Shown here: in pieces, positions 8,275 to 16,957 of the stretch | Layout: every line of letters starts with the position of its first letter | Numbering within the stretch: position 1 is the first letter of the stretch | Assembly (NCBI GenBank): GCA_019637395.1 | Contig: JAHBVR010000001.1 | Span: forward strand, 248,001 to 312,000 | Source: Vulcanimicrobiota bacterium | GTDB lineage: Bacteria; Vulcanimicrobiota; Xenobia; Xenobiales; JADMJV01 | Length of the DNA stretch: 64,000 bases | Direction: 5' to 3' | The notes under the pieces: model-generated | The model's input: the letters and a program-made list of their open reading frames with translations, nothing else | The model's database searches: none | Told to the model about the DNA's origin: nothing | Translations under genes and position numbers: made by a program

Positions 8275-9153
8275 CTAAACTTTGGCGGTGGCCATGCGCT
8301 TCTTGAGTTCGGCGACCAGTTCTTGGGTGGTGTCGAGCACGGGGACGCCGGCTTTCATAAAGGCATCGACCTTGCCCTGGGCGGTGCCCACGCCGCCCGA
8401 GACGATGGCGCCGGCGTGGCCCATGCGCTTACCAGGAGGTGCGGTGCGGCCGGCGATCATGGCCACGCAGGGGATGTCTTTGCCTTCCAGAAAACGAGCC
8501 GCCTCCTCTTCCTGGCCGCCGCCGATTTCACCGATGAGAACCAGAGCTTTGGTGGCCGGGTCAGCGAGAAACATCTCGACGCAGTCGAGGAAGCTGGTGC
8601 CGATGACGGGGTCGCCGCCGATGCCCACGCAGGTGGACTGGCCCAGACCGTTGCGGGTCAATTCGTCCACCGCCTGGTAAGTCAGCGTACCCGAGCGGGA
8701 CACGAAGCCGACCGGTCCGGGGCTGAAGATGTGAGCGGGCATGATGCCCAGCTTGCATTCGCCGGGAGTGATCAGGCCGGGGCAGTTGGGTCCGATGAGT
8801 CGGGCTCCCAGGCGCTTCACTTCGGCGGCCACCGGAACCATATCCTGAATGGGCACGCCTTCGGTAATGCACACGATGGTTTTGATGCCGGCGTGAGCGG
8901 CCTCCAGCACCGCGTCAGCGGCACCGGCGGCGGGCACAAAGATGATCGAGGTGTCGGCGCCCGTCTTGTTCTTACCTTCCAGCACGGTGTTGAAAACCGG
9001 ACGGTCGAACACGGTGGTTCCGCCCTTACCGGGAGTGCAGCCACCCACGATCTGGGAGCCGTATTCGATCATTTGCCGGGTGTGAAAACCGCCTTCTTTG
9101 CCGGTGATGCCCTGCACCAGGATTTTGCTGTTTTTGTTGATGAGAATGCTCAC
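8275..9153 (-). CDS. sucD: Succinate-CoA ligase, alpha subunit
   Basis: SucD, with SucC, interconverts succinyl-CoA and succinate with formation of a nucleoside triphosphate in the citric acid cycle. The CoA-binding Rossmann domain starts at residue 1 ([20 protein letters not shown]). The phosphohistidine loop is [14 protein letters not shown] near residue 245. 292 residues is the normal length. The start is GTG with AGGAGGG six bases upstream, 11 bases after the sucC stop. Downstream is a strong terminator. It is the last gene of infA / serA / sucC / sucD. Confidence 0.97.
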   Translation of the reverse strand: MSILINKNSKILVQGITGKEGGFHTRQMIEYGSQIVGGCTPGKGGTTVFDRPVFNTVLEGKNKTGADTSIIFVPAAGAADAVLEAAHAGIKTIVCITEGVPIQDMVPVAAEVKRLGARLIGPNCPGLITPGECKLGIMPAHIFSPGPVGFVSRSGTLTYQAVDELTRNGLGQSTCVGIGGDPVIGTSFLDCVEMFLADPATKALVLIGEIGGGQEEEAARFLEGKDIPCVAMIAGRTAPPGKRMGHAGAIVSGGVGTAQGKVDAFMKAGVPVLDTTQELVAELKKRMATAKV

Positions 9154-9164
9154 TGTAAACCCTC

Positions 9165-10298
9165 CTAGCGAGTAAGAGCTACGATTTTCTTCGCAGCTTC
9201 TTCCATGGTAGCGGCCACTTCGTAGCCGTTTTCAGCCAGGATGGCCCGGCCTTCTTTCTCGTTGGTGCCGGACAGGCGAATCACCAGGGGAACCTTGAGT
9301 TCCACCTGCTTGACCCCCTGCACGATGCCGTTGGCCACTTCATCGCCGCGGGTGATACCGCCGAAGATATTGAAAAGCACGCCCTTCACATTGGGGTCCG
9401 AAAGTACCAGGCCCAGCGCGTTGGCCACCAGGGCCGCGTTGGCGCCGCCGCCCACGTCCAGGAAGTTGGCCGGCTTGCCGCCTTCGCGGGCCACGATGTC
9501 GAGCGTGCCCATGACCAGGCCGGCGCCGTTGCCGATGATGCCCACTTCGCCGTCGAGCCGGACGTAGTTGTTGAGGCCGCGCTCCTTGGCGGAACGCTCC
9601 AGCGGATCTTCTTCGGCCACTTCGCGCATGGCTTCCAGTTGCGGATGGCGGTAGGTGGCGTTGTCGTCAAAGTTGATTTTAGCGTCGGCGGCCACCACGC
9701 GGCCATCTTTGAGCACGGCCAGCGGGTTGATTTCGGTCAACACGCAGTCCCATTTGCGATAAAGCTCGAAGGCCTTCTTGGCGAACATATGGACCTGCTT
9801 GAGAATTTTGGTATCCAGGCCGGTTTTGTAGAGCATTTCGCGGATTTCGTAGTCCTGCACACCCAGCCAGGGGTGGGTATGGCACTTGAAAATCTGATCG
9901 GGGTGGGTGACGGCCACTTCCTCGATGTCCACGCCGCCCATCGGGCTGAACATGATGACGTGGGTGCCGGCGTCGCGGTCCAGGGTGATGCCGAGATAGA
10001 ACTCTTTGTCGATCTCGATGCACTCTTCCACCAGCACCTTGTTGACTTTGAGGCCCTTGATATCCATGCCGATGATGGCTTTAGCGGCTTCCTCGGCCTG
10101 CTCGGGCGTTTCAGCCAGCTTGATGCCGCCGGCTTTGCCGCGACCTCCGATATGCACCTGGGCTTTGACGGCCACTTTCTTGCCGATCTCGGCGGCGATG
10201 GCTTTGGCCTCCGCCGGAGTGGCGGCCACTCTGCCCTTGGTGGTGGGGATGCCGACTTCGTTCATCAGCTCTTTCCCCTGATACTCGTGGATGATCAT
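9165..10298 (-). CDS. sucC: Succinate-CoA ligase, beta subunit
   Basis: 377 residues. It has the N-terminal ATP-grasp domain ([27 protein letters not shown]) and the C-terminal CoA-ligase domain with [20 protein letters not shown] and [13 protein letters not shown]. The beta subunit binds the nucleotide and succinate. ATG start preceded by GAGAGGAG. It lies 57 bases after serA and 11 bases before sucD on the same strand, so the subunits are made together. Confidence 0.97.
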   Translation of the reverse strand: MIIHEYQGKELMNEVGIPTTKGRVAATPAEAKAIAAEIGKKVAVKAQVHIGGRGKAGGIKLAETPEQAEEAAKAIIGMDIKGLKVNKVLVEECIEIDKEFYLGITLDRDAGTHVIMFSPMGGVDIEEVAVTHPDQIFKCHTHPWLGVQDYEIREMLYKTGLDTKILKQVHMFAKKAFELYRKWDCVLTEINPLAVLKDGRVVAADAKINFDDNATYRHPQLEAMREVAEEDPLERSAKERGLNNYVRLDGEVGIIGNGAGLVMGTLDIVAREGGKPANFLDVGGGANAALVANALGLVLSDPNVKGVLFNIFGGITRGDEVANGIVQGVKQVELKVPLVIRLSGTNEKEGRAILAENGYEVAATMEEAAKKIVALTR

Positions 10299-10355
10299 TC
10301 CTTGACTCCTCTCGAACTTACGGATGGGCGATTCTTGGCTGGTGTGGCGCGTCCT

Positions 10356-11555
10356 TTAAAGACTTGAGGCCCGAACATGCAGCACGCCGTCACATTTCTC
10401 CAGGGCACTGACCACCTCGGGCCCGACGGCGTCTTCCACCAGAATGCGGACGCTGGCCGCCCTGGCCCCGGAGAACACCAGATTCTCCATTTCTTGAACG
10501 TTGACGCCGCTCTCCTTGAGCACTCCGAAAACGCCGGCCAGAACACCTACGCGGTCTTCGTGGCGGACGGTGATAGCCGAAGCGCTGGCCGGAGGTTTGC
10601 GCAGATTGACGCAGTTGGGCACCGGCTGGCCGTTGATGAAGGAGTTGACGATGCGAACCGCTTCCAGACCGGTGTCCAGCTCGGCCTGGTCGGTGGAAGC
10701 GCCGATGTGGTGGGTGCCGTAGCAATTGGCATGCTGGCTGACTTCGCTGGCGAAGTCGCCGTCTTTGCCCGCAGGCTCATGCTCGAAGACATCGGTGCCG
10801 TAGCGGATGTTCTTGCTGTTCATGGCTTCCAGCAGAGCCGCGTGGTCAACCACTTCGGCGCGGCAGGTATTGATCAGAAACGCGTCTTTTTGCATGGCGG
10901 CCAGGAAGTCTTTGCCGATCAGGCCGCGGGTATCACTCGATAGCGCCAGGTGCAGACTGATGATGTCGCAACGGCCGGCCAGATCGATAGCGTTGGGCAC
11001 GTATTCCAGACCGTGGGCTTCGGCTCTGGCCTGCGTCAGCGAGCGCGACCAGGCCAGAATCTTCACACCGAATGGTTTGAGCCGTTCGGCCGTTTCCTGG
11101 CCGATGGCGCCCAGACCGATGAGGCCTATGGTGCGGCCCTTGAAGCCTCGGGCCTTGCCATATTTGCCCTTGTTCCACTTGCCCTGGCGCAGGTCGATGA
11201 CGTTGTCGGCCAGGTTGCGGTCCAGCGCCAACATCAGGCCTACGGCCAGTTCGGCCACCGCGGTGGAATTTTTGCCCGGGCAGTTAGCCACGTAGACGCC
11301 CTTGGCTGACGCGCCCTCGACGTCGATGGTGTTATAACCGGAGCCGGCCCGAATGATAAGGCCAAGGCGGTCGGCAGCCGCGATGGTGGCCGGGTTCACC
11401 TTGGTCGAGCGAACGATCAGAATTTCAACACCCTGGATAGCGCCAGGCAGGTCATCGGGCCCGAGCGACGGCTGATTGAGCACTTCAACCCCGCTGATGG
11501 CTTGCAAAGCCTGCACCGATTGGGGATGAAGCTTGTCAGCTAAGAGAATCTTCAT
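10356..11555 (-). CDS. serA: D-3-phosphoglycerate dehydrogenase
   Basis: SerA oxidises 3-phosphoglycerate to 3-phosphohydroxypyruvate, the first step of serine synthesis. The protein has 399 residues: substrate-binding segment (SGYNTIDVEGASAKGVYVAN), NAD-binding fold (GRTIGLIGLGAIGQETAERL), and catalytic Arg (NTCRAEV), Glu (VFEHEP) and His (THHIGAST). A C-terminal ACT domain begins at ITVRHEDRVGVLAGVFGVL, suggesting feedback control by serine. The ATG has GGAGG upstream. It lies 91 bases after infA and heads the sucCD genes. A related 2-hydroxyacid dehydrogenase is the alternative; the ACT domain favours SerA. Confidence 0.93.
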   Translation of the reverse strand: MKILLADKLHPQSVQALQAISGVEVLNQPSLGPDDLPGAIQGVEILIVRSTKVNPATIAAADRLGLIIRAGSGYNTIDVEGASAKGVYVANCPGKNSTAVAELAVGLMLALDRNLADNVIDLRQGKWNKGKYGKARGFKGRTIGLIGLGAIGQETAERLKPFGVKILAWSRSLTQARAEAHGLEYVPNAIDLAGRCDIISLHLALSSDTRGLIGKDFLAAMQKDAFLINTCRAEVVDHAALLEAMNSKNIRYGTDVFEHEPAGKDGDFASEVSQHANCYGTHHIGASTDQAELDTGLEAVRIVNSFINGQPVPNCVNLRKPPASASAITVRHEDRVGVLAGVFGVLKESGVNVQEMENLVFSGARAASVRILVEDAVGPEVVSALEKCDGVLHVRASSL

Positions 11556-11646
11556 GAGGAACCTCCGAGAGTGGGGGTCGGAGGGATAGCCCCTACAACC
11601 TTTGGCGAGGTGGCGGGGGTTCTTGCGCCAGGCAGTCGCTTCCTTT

Positions 11647-11868
11647 TTATTTGTAGCGGTAGGTAATGCGTCCGCGCGTGAGATCGTAAGGCGATAATTC
11701 GACGGTCACCTTGTCTCCCGGAAGAATACGAATGAAGTGGCGGCGGATTTTCCCGGATACGTGGGCCAGCACTTTGTGGCCATTTTGCAGCTCTACTTGG
11801 AATCGAGCATTGGGGAAGGCTTCAACCACTGTGCCCTCAACCTCAATAGCTCCCTCTTTATCTGACAT
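11647..11868 (-). CDS. infA: Translation initiation factor IF-1
   Basis: A 73-residue single S1/OB-fold protein. It shows the diagnostic IF-1 sequence [54 protein letters not shown] in short overlapping blocks (for example [13 protein letters not shown] and [10 protein letters not shown]). IF-1 occupies the ribosomal A site during initiation. GGAGGTGAATGG precedes the ATG. Unusually, it is not beside ribosomal-protein genes here but upstream of serA. Confidence 0.97.
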   Translation of the reverse strand: MSDKEGAIEVEGTVVEAFPNARFQVELQNGHKVLAHVSGKIRRHFIRILPGDKVTVELSPYDLTRGRITYRYK

Positions 11869-11887
11869 CCATTCACCTCCTTGATAA

Positions 11888-11905
11888 GCGGGGTTCTTAC
11901 CCCGC
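11888..11905 (-). promoter_or_regulatory. GC hairpin in the infA leader
   Basis: A perfect six-base-pair stem GCGGGG/CCCCGC with loop TAAGAA (minus strand), ending 11 bases before the infA ribosome-binding site. It could affect infA translation. There is no T run, so it is not a normal terminator. Confidence 0.4.
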
Positions 11906-11985
11906 CGGGGAGCATACTACACATTCCTGGTTACTGCCTAGTGGCGTACAGACAAAAGGCCGGCTCGGGGGCTGCCTGAAGGGTG

Positions 11986-12540
11986 TTAGATGTCGTCTCG
12001 ACGCGGAGCTTTCAGTTGCCTGGCGGCCACCACTCCGCCGACAAATCCCCAGAAGTGCCCGGACCAGGAGATGCCCTCGTGGGGAATCAGTCCTTGCCAG
12101 ACTATGCCGCTGAAGTAGCTGAAGGTGATCAGTGAGATGGCGATAGCCAACGGCCTGCGCGTGTACAGGCCGCGGGCCAGCAGGAAGCCCATGAACCCGA
12201 AAAGCACACCGGAAAAGCCCAACGACGCGCCGGTAGAGAAGACCCAGCTGCCCAGTCCGCCCACCAGGATCGAAATCAGCATCACCGGGACGAAGGCACG
12301 CTGCATCAACATCAGGATCCCCAGGGGGATAAGCGCCAGCGTGTTGCCCAGCAAGTGCTGCCAGCCACCGTGCAGGAAAGGCGAGGAGAAGATCTGAGCC
12401 AACCCGATCTGAGTGCGGGGGTGCAGAGCGCCCAGACGGTCCAACCTGCCATGAGTGAGAAAATCAGCACCTTCAATGCACCAGAGCAGGGCCACCATGG
12501 CGAACAGGAAGAGAACCTTGGACTTCAGCATTTTCATCAT
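11986..12540 (-). CDS. Rhomboid-family intramembrane serine protease
   Basis: 184 residues with about six membrane segments. Rhomboid signatures: HGGWQHLLGNTLAL (second helix), GFSGVLFGFMG (GxSG with the catalytic serine) and SGHFWGFVGG (catalytic histidine). The active site lies in the membrane and cleaves transmembrane helices. An upstream reading-frame extension runs into the neighbouring gene and terminator, so I start at the ATG at 12540. A TATAAT box lies seven bases before it, which predicts a leaderless mRNA. Substrates unknown; the tail-anchored protein at 23995-24525 is one speculative candidate. Confidence 0.85.
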   Translation of the reverse strand: MMKMLKSKVLFLFAMVALLWCIEGADFLTHGRLDRLGALHPRTQIGLAQIFSSPFLHGGWQHLLGNTLALIPLGILMLMQRAFVPVMLISILVGGLGSWVFSTGASLGFSGVLFGFMGFLLARGLYTRRPLAIAISLITFSYFSGIVWQGLIPHEGISWSGHFWGFVGGVVAARQLKAPRRDDI

Positions 12541-12547
12541 AGGAATG

Positions 12548-12553
12548 ATTATA
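12548..12553 (-). promoter_or_regulatory. -10 box of the rhomboid gene (leaderless)
   Basis: Consensus TATAAT on the minus strand, seven bases before the ATG at 12540, so transcription should start at or within a base of the start codon. No good -35 is visible; the position falls on the T run of the upstream terminator. Confidence 0.6.
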
Positions 12554-12571
12554 CTCGCTTTCGTTGCATAA

Positions 12572-12597
12572 AAAAACAGGCCCGAGGACCTGTTTTT
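12572..12597 (-). terminator. Rho-independent terminator of the nfeD-floA operon
   Basis: AAAAACAGG pairs with CCTGTTTTT, with an inner CC/GG extension. On the minus strand it ends in seven T residues. It lies eight bases after the stop of the 89-residue gene, and its T run abuts the rhomboid promoter. The symmetric A/T flanks make it potentially bidirectional. Confidence 0.8.
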
Positions 12598-12605
12598 GGA
12601 ATGGG

Positions 12606-12875
12606 CTAGTCTTCCAGACCGGGCGGCGGGCCCAGTACCATCATCAGTTGCAGAGCGTCGGCGATGCGCTGGCGGTCCCAACCCCGACTGGGGGGAGGTT
12701 GTTGCCATTCGTCGTCCTGAGCCGGCTCCGCCTGGGGCTCCGGCATCGACTCCTGCTGCTGTTCCGCTGCAGCGCGGCGTTTCTTACGGGCCTCCTGTGG
12801 TGGGGAGGGCGGGTCGGTCTTAGGAGCTTGAGATTGGCGCTCAATCTCCTTGAGAATCTTCATCACCGCATCCAT
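12606..12875 (-). CDS. Small proline/glutamine-rich protein in the floA operon
   Basis: 89 residues. A short amphipathic N-terminus (MDAVMKILKEIERQ) is followed by a low-complexity, charged, Pro/Gln/Glu-rich linker (about residues 15-62) and a C-terminal helix-like segment (RQRIADALQLMMVLG). No known domain recognised. It follows the second floA gene by 15 bases with AGGAGG before its ATG, and a terminator follows. Probably a partner or accessory of the flotillin-like proteins; this is inference from position only. Confidence 0.6.
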   Translation of the reverse strand: MDAVMKILKEIERQSQAPKTDPPSPPQEARKKRRAAAEQQQESMPEPQAEPAQDDEWQQPPPSRGWDRQRIADALQLMMVLGPPPGLED

Positions 12876-12890
12876 GGGTCAGAAACCTCC

Positions 12891-13781
12891 TCAGGCGGGA
12901 GTCGCTTTGAAGCGGCCGTGGCGCATGGATTCAGCCAGCGCTTTGGGCACGCGGGCTTCGGCTTCCACCACCTTGGCGCGCATCTCCTCGACCTTGGCCT
13001 TCATCTCTTCCTCGGCCGCCACCGCTTCGGCGCGGCGCTGCTCGGCGCGGGCCTGGGCGATTTGCTTATCGGCTTCGGCCTGATCTTTTTGCAGTTGAGC
13101 ACCGATGTTACGGCCGATGTCCACGTCCATCACGTCGATGGAGAGAATGTCGAAAGCGGTTCCCTGGTCCAGACCGCGCGAGAGCACCGTCTGGGAAATG
13201 ATGCTGGGGTTCTCCAACACCTTTTTGTGGGTGGGGGCGCAACCGATGGCGGTCACGATGCCTTCTCCCACTCGGGCCAGCACGGTGGCTTCGCCGGCGC
13301 CGCCGACCAGATTCTGGATGTTGGCTTTTAAGGTGATTCGGCAGGTGGCCGAGACCTGAATACCGTCTTTAGACATTCCTGAGATGGAGGCGGTCTGAAT
13401 GACTTTCGGGTTGATCATCATCGAAACGGCCTCGAGCACGTCGCGTCCGGCCAGGTCGATGGCCGCGGCCGTCTGGAAGTTCAGGTCAATCCTGGCTTTG
13501 TGCGCTTCCACCAGAGCCCGAACGACGCGCTGCACGTTACCGCCGGCCAGATAGTGAGCTTCCAGGTCGCGCTCGTGGAGATGATCCACACCGGCCTGGC
13601 GGCCCTGAATCAGGGGATTGACGACAGCCACCGGGTCCACGCGCTTGAAGCGCATGGTCAGTAAGTGGAAGAGATTGATGTTGACTCCATTAGAGACGGC
13701 GTTCAAGTAGAGGCTCACCGGGAAGTAGTAAGCGAAGAACATGAAGCCGAAAAAGCAGACGAATATAATAATTCCAGTCAT
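12891..13781 (-). CDS. floA: Flotillin-like protein FloA, copy 2
   Basis: 296 residues. The N-terminus is one hydrophobic anchor ([18 protein letters not shown]), then the SPFH-type domain ([37 protein letters not shown]) and a Glu/Ala-rich helix ([28 protein letters not shown]). FloA proteins build membrane microdomains that influence fluidity and signalling. The ATG is preceded by GGAG and lies nine bases after the first floA gene. The two copies share the same layout but differ clearly in sequence, so duplication is old. This copy lacks the C-terminal extension of copy 1. Confidence 0.9.
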   Translation of the reverse strand: MTGIIIFVCFFGFMFFAYYFPVSLYLNAVSNGVNINLFHLLTMRFKRVDPVAVVNPLIQGRQAGVDHLHERDLEAHYLAGGNVQRVVRALVEAHKARIDLNFQTAAAIDLAGRDVLEAVSMMINPKVIQTASISGMSKDGIQVSATCRITLKANIQNLVGGAGEATVLARVGEGIVTAIGCAPTHKKVLENPSIISQTVLSRGLDQGTAFDILSIDVMDVDIGRNIGAQLQKDQAEADKQIAQARAEQRRAEAVAAEEEMKAKVEEMRAKVVEAEARVPKALAESMRHGRFKATPA

Positions 13782-13790
13782 GTCGCTCCT

Positions 13791-14783
13791 TTACGCCAAC
13801 CGGGCCGTTTCGGGCGCGGTGTTGCCGGCCAGACCTTCACGCATCCGAGTATCGGCGATGAGGTTCTGAACTTTGTAGTAATCGCCCACGGTGAAGTTAC
13901 CGTTGGCCAGCGCTTCGGCCAGGGCCGCGGGCACATCGGCCTCGGCCTCCACCACTTTGGCTTTCATTTCCTGCACTTTAGCGCGCATCGCCTGCTGCAG
14001 AGCCACCGCTTCCGCGCGGCGCTGTTCGGCGCGAGCCTGGGCGATTTGCTTGTCAGCGTTGGCCTGGTCGATCTGAAGTCGGGCTCCGATGTTGCTGCCC
14101 ACATCGATTTCACAGATGTCGATGGAGAGGATTTCGTAAGCGGTGCCACTGTCGAGTCCGGTGGCTTCCACAGCCTGGGTGATATTGTCCGGGTGCTCGA
14201 GCACTTCGCGGAAGTCGCGAGCGCGACCTATGGCGGTCACGATGCCCTCGCCCACGCGGGCCAGCACGGTGTCTTCGCCGGCCGAGCCGACCAGGCGGGA
14301 GATGTCCGTGCGCACCGTGACCAGTGCGATAGCCTGGAGCTGGATACCGTCCTGGGCCACCGCTTCGATCAGCTTGGTCTGAATCACGCGCGGGTTGACC
14401 GAGGTCTGCACGGCCTGGAGCACGTCACGGCCGGCCAGGTCGATGGAAGTGGCCGTGTTCCAGTCCAGCGCGATATTGGCTTTGGAAGCCGCGATCAGCG
14501 CCGCCATGACGCGGTCCACGTTGCCACCGGAAATTTTATGCTGCTGAATCTCGGAGAGATTCACTTTCACGTCGGCGAACTTGGCGGTCAGCAGCGGGAT
14601 TACCACCTCGTGCGGACTGATGTTACGGAAAACCCGCATCGAGAACAGTTCCCAGAGACTGACGCTCAAACCGGAAAGCACACAGGCGATCCAGAGCGGT
14701 ATGGGAACGAACTGCATGAAGATGAAGAGGCCGAAGAGGCCCATAAAGAAGCCGCCAAAGCCTAGACCAATAAGTGTTTCCAT
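13791..14783 (-). CDS. floA: Flotillin-like protein FloA, copy 1
   Basis: 330 residues, with two N-terminal hydrophobic stretches (LGFGGFFMGLFGLFIFMQFV and IACVLSGLSVSLWELF) forming a membrane hairpin. The SPFH-type domain has SGGNVDRVMAALIAASKA, VNPRVIQTKLIEAVAQDG and [12 protein letters not shown], followed by a long coiled coil ([20 protein letters not shown]). The layout and length match Bacillus FloA. It starts 28 bases after nfeD, with GAGGAG before the ATG. Together with NfeD it should form a flotillin membrane platform. Confidence 0.93.
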   Translation of the reverse strand: METLIGLGFGGFFMGLFGLFIFMQFVPIPLWIACVLSGLSVSLWELFSMRVFRNISPHEVVIPLLTAKFADVKVNLSEIQQHKISGGNVDRVMAALIAASKANIALDWNTATSIDLAGRDVLQAVQTSVNPRVIQTKLIEAVAQDGIQLQAIALVTVRTDISRLVGSAGEDTVLARVGEGIVTAIGRARDFREVLEHPDNITQAVEATGLDSGTAYEILSIDICEIDVGSNIGARLQIDQANADKQIAQARAEQRRAEAVALQQAMRAKVQEMKAKVVEAEADVPAALAEALANGNFTVGDYYKVQNLIADTRMREGLAGNTAPETARLA

Positions 14784-14811
14784 AACTCTCCTCTCAACGA
14801 TGGACCAAAAG

Positions 14812-15531
14812 TTATTCGACTGCTTCCACGATGAGCTGATTGCTCTCGACTCTTACCACACGGATAGGAGCGTTAGCGGGCACAAACGCTTGACTGGCGC
14901 GGCCACCATAGAGCTGACCTTCGATCATCACTTTACCGCTCGGCTTGAGGGCGGTGGTGGTCTCACCTTTTTTGCCCACATGGGCCTGCAGGGCAGCACC
15001 GGGGTCAAAGGCCGACTCGGCGGCGGTGGGAGGCTTCAGGGCTCCCAGACGGCGGCTGGGCAGATATTTCAAACCAGCCCAAAGTCCGGTTCCGAGAGCT
15101 CCATAGGCCACCAGCACGGCCTGCATTCCCTGCTGGTGGTCGGGATAGGACTTCAGAATAGCCGCGGTGATGCACACCGCGCCCAGGATGAACGGCTTCC
15201 CGAGACCTGGGACGAGCAAAACTTCGACGGCCACAAAGAAACCGCCGAGCGCGAAGATCAGGAGGGGGATCCAATCATGGGTAGCCTGGAAGCGGCCCAT
15301 GAAAAATAATGCGAAGCTAAGGGCCGAGACGCTCTCGGCAAAGCCCGTGCCCAGGCTGATCAGGGCTGGGACCAGCGTAAGCATGGCCACGGCCAGGCTG
15401 AGGAGGGAGCCCCAGTATGCTTGAGACCACCCTATCAACGTGTGAATACCCGGCCAATCGATCGGGGCGCAGGCAATGCCCAGGATGAGTAGACCGGTTG
15501 CGATGAGACAGGCTTTCTGTAGCATAGGCAA
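14812..15531 (-). CDS. NfeD-family membrane protein
   Basis: About 239 residues with several membrane helices, then a C-terminal OB-fold-like domain (HVGKKGETTTALKPSGKVMIEGQLYGGRA, ending VVRVESNQLIVEAVE). NfeD proteins are encoded beside flotillins and assist them. The frame is open to a TTG at 15564, but that codon lies upstream of the -10 box and cannot be in the mRNA. AGGGAGG (15546-15540) sits eight bases before the TTG at 15531, which I use; the ATG at 15525 is the alternative. First gene of nfeD / floA / floA / small protein. Confidence 0.85.
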   Translation of the reverse strand: MPMLQKACLIATGLLILGIACAPIDWPGIHTLIGWSQAYWGSLLSLAVAMLTLVPALISLGTGFAESVSALSFALFFMGRFQATHDWIPLLIFALGGFFVAVEVLLVPGLGKPFILGAVCITAAILKSYPDHQQGMQAVLVAYGALGTGLWAGLKYLPSRRLGALKPPTAAESAFDPGAALQAHVGKKGETTTALKPSGKVMIEGQLYGGRASQAFVPANAPIRVVRVESNQLIVEAVE

Positions 15532-15555
15532 CTTTTTATCCTCCCTTCTTTTCAT

Positions 15556-15584
15556 ATAATACAACTCTCCAGGCCTAAAGTCCA
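15556..15584 (-). promoter_or_regulatory. Promoter of the nfeD-floA operon
   Basis: Minus strand -35 TGGACT (15584-15579), a 17-base spacer, -10 TATTAT (15561-15556). Transcription should begin near 15549, just before the AGGGAGG ribosome-binding site. This decides the nfeD start. Confidence 0.6.
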
Positions 15585-15600
15585 GTGTCTGTGAAATCGG

Positions 15601-16884
15601 TCACAGCGGCTGCCAGTTTTGCAAGTCCACGGGCTGTTGCAGGCCGCTACGCAGATCCTTGATTTCCATATCCGCCTCGAAAAGTACGTAGGGAATTTGC
15701 TTGCGACTGGCATACTGCAGTTGCTTGTTTAGTTTAGCCGCCTCGTGGTAGGACTCGGTGTTGATGCCCCGGGCCCGCAGTTGGGCGGCGATTTGGCGGG
15801 ATTTGGTGGCTTCCGGCTCCAGCCAGGTGACCAGCACCCGGGTCGGTGTCGGCGGCGGCAGTTGGGCTTTGAGTTTGGAAAAAATGCGTGTGAAGCCGAG
15901 CGAGAGACCCACTCCGGGCAGGTGATGGTTGGTGTAGTTGCCGGCCAGGTCATCGTAACGCCCCCCGGCGCCGATGCTGCCCAGTCCGGGGTGCTCGTTC
16001 CAGCGAATTTCGTATACGGAACCGGTGTAGTAGTCCAATCCGCGTGTGACCGAGAGGTCGACGAGAAAGCCCTGTTGATGCTCTGAGAAAAGACGCTCCA
16101 TGACTTCGGTCAACTCTTGCAGACCCTGGCTGAGACCGGGGTGCTCGATGCCCAGGGCGGTGACTTTTTCGGCGAAAGAGAGATCGCGGGTTTGAATCTG
16201 GGCTAGAGCTAGCGCCTTGTCGGGCTGCTCCAGACCGAGTTTGACCAGTTCTTCTTTGACTTTGTCGGGCCCGATTTTCTCCAGTTTGTCCAGCCAGCGG
16301 GTGACCACGGCCAGGGGCACGTTCTCGGGAAGTCCCAGGCCCTGCAAGTAGCCTTGAGTAATTTTGCGGTTGGAGATACGGAAATCAAAGTCTCCGATCT
16401 CCAGATTTTTCAAAACTTCCCAGGCTACCAGCGGAATCTCGCCATCGAAAGATAAGGCTAATTTGTCAAGCGCGACCACGTCGATGTCACACTGCAGAAA
16501 TTGCCGGAAGCGGCCTTCCTGAGGACGTTCGCCGCGCCAGCACGGTTGCATCTGGTAGCGCTTGAAGGGAAAGGTGAGCTGGCCGAAGTGCTGGGCCACA
16601 TAACGCGCGAAGGGCACGGTCAGATCGTAGTGGAGGCCCAATTTGGCTTCCGCTTCCGCATCCGGATCCAGCCGCTGCAAAAGGAACATCTCTTTGTCGG
16701 TGTCCCCACCTTTGGCCAGCAAGACTTCCAGGCGCTCCACGGCCGGAGTTTCGATGGGCGTGAAACCGTAGAGTTCGAAATGGCGGCGAATTTTGTCCTG
16801 AAGCTGCTGAGCGGCGCGCTGCTCGGCGGGGAGATATTCGGCAAAACCGCTGATGCTCTGGGGACGAACGAGATTCTTGGACAC
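15601..16884 (-). CDS. hisS: Histidine-tRNA ligase
   Basis: HisRS charges tRNA-His. The product has 427 residues, close to the usual length, if it starts at GTG 16884 (AGAGGTG upstream; N-terminus VSKNLVRPQSISGFAEYLP). The frame is open further upstream, but that extension is unlike HisRS. Class II motifs: motif 1 FTPIETPAVERLEVL, motif 2 around FKRYQMQPCWRGERPQEGR, histidine-specific RGLDYYTGSVYE, and motif 3 region LPGVGLSLGFTR. A C-terminal anticodon-binding domain completes it. Confidence 0.96.
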   Translation of the reverse strand: MSKNLVRPQSISGFAEYLPAEQRAAQQLQDKIRRHFELYGFTPIETPAVERLEVLLAKGGDTDKEMFLLQRLDPDAEAEAKLGLHYDLTVPFARYVAQHFGQLTFPFKRYQMQPCWRGERPQEGRFRQFLQCDIDVVALDKLALSFDGEIPLVAWEVLKNLEIGDFDFRISNRKITQGYLQGLGLPENVPLAVVTRWLDKLEKIGPDKVKEELVKLGLEQPDKALALAQIQTRDLSFAEKVTALGIEHPGLSQGLQELTEVMERLFSEHQQGFLVDLSVTRGLDYYTGSVYEIRWNEHPGLGSIGAGGRYDDLAGNYTNHHLPGVGLSLGFTRIFSKLKAQLPPPTPTRVLVTWLEPEATKSRQIAAQLRARGINTESYHEAAKLNKQLQYASRKQIPYVLFEADMEIKDLRSGLQQPVDLQNWQPL

Positions 16885-16957
16885 GGGGCACCTCTTCTGT
16901 TGGTCTGGAGTTCGTGCCGTTCGCAGCCAGACTCGAGGATTCCGCCTTCGGGTCCAG

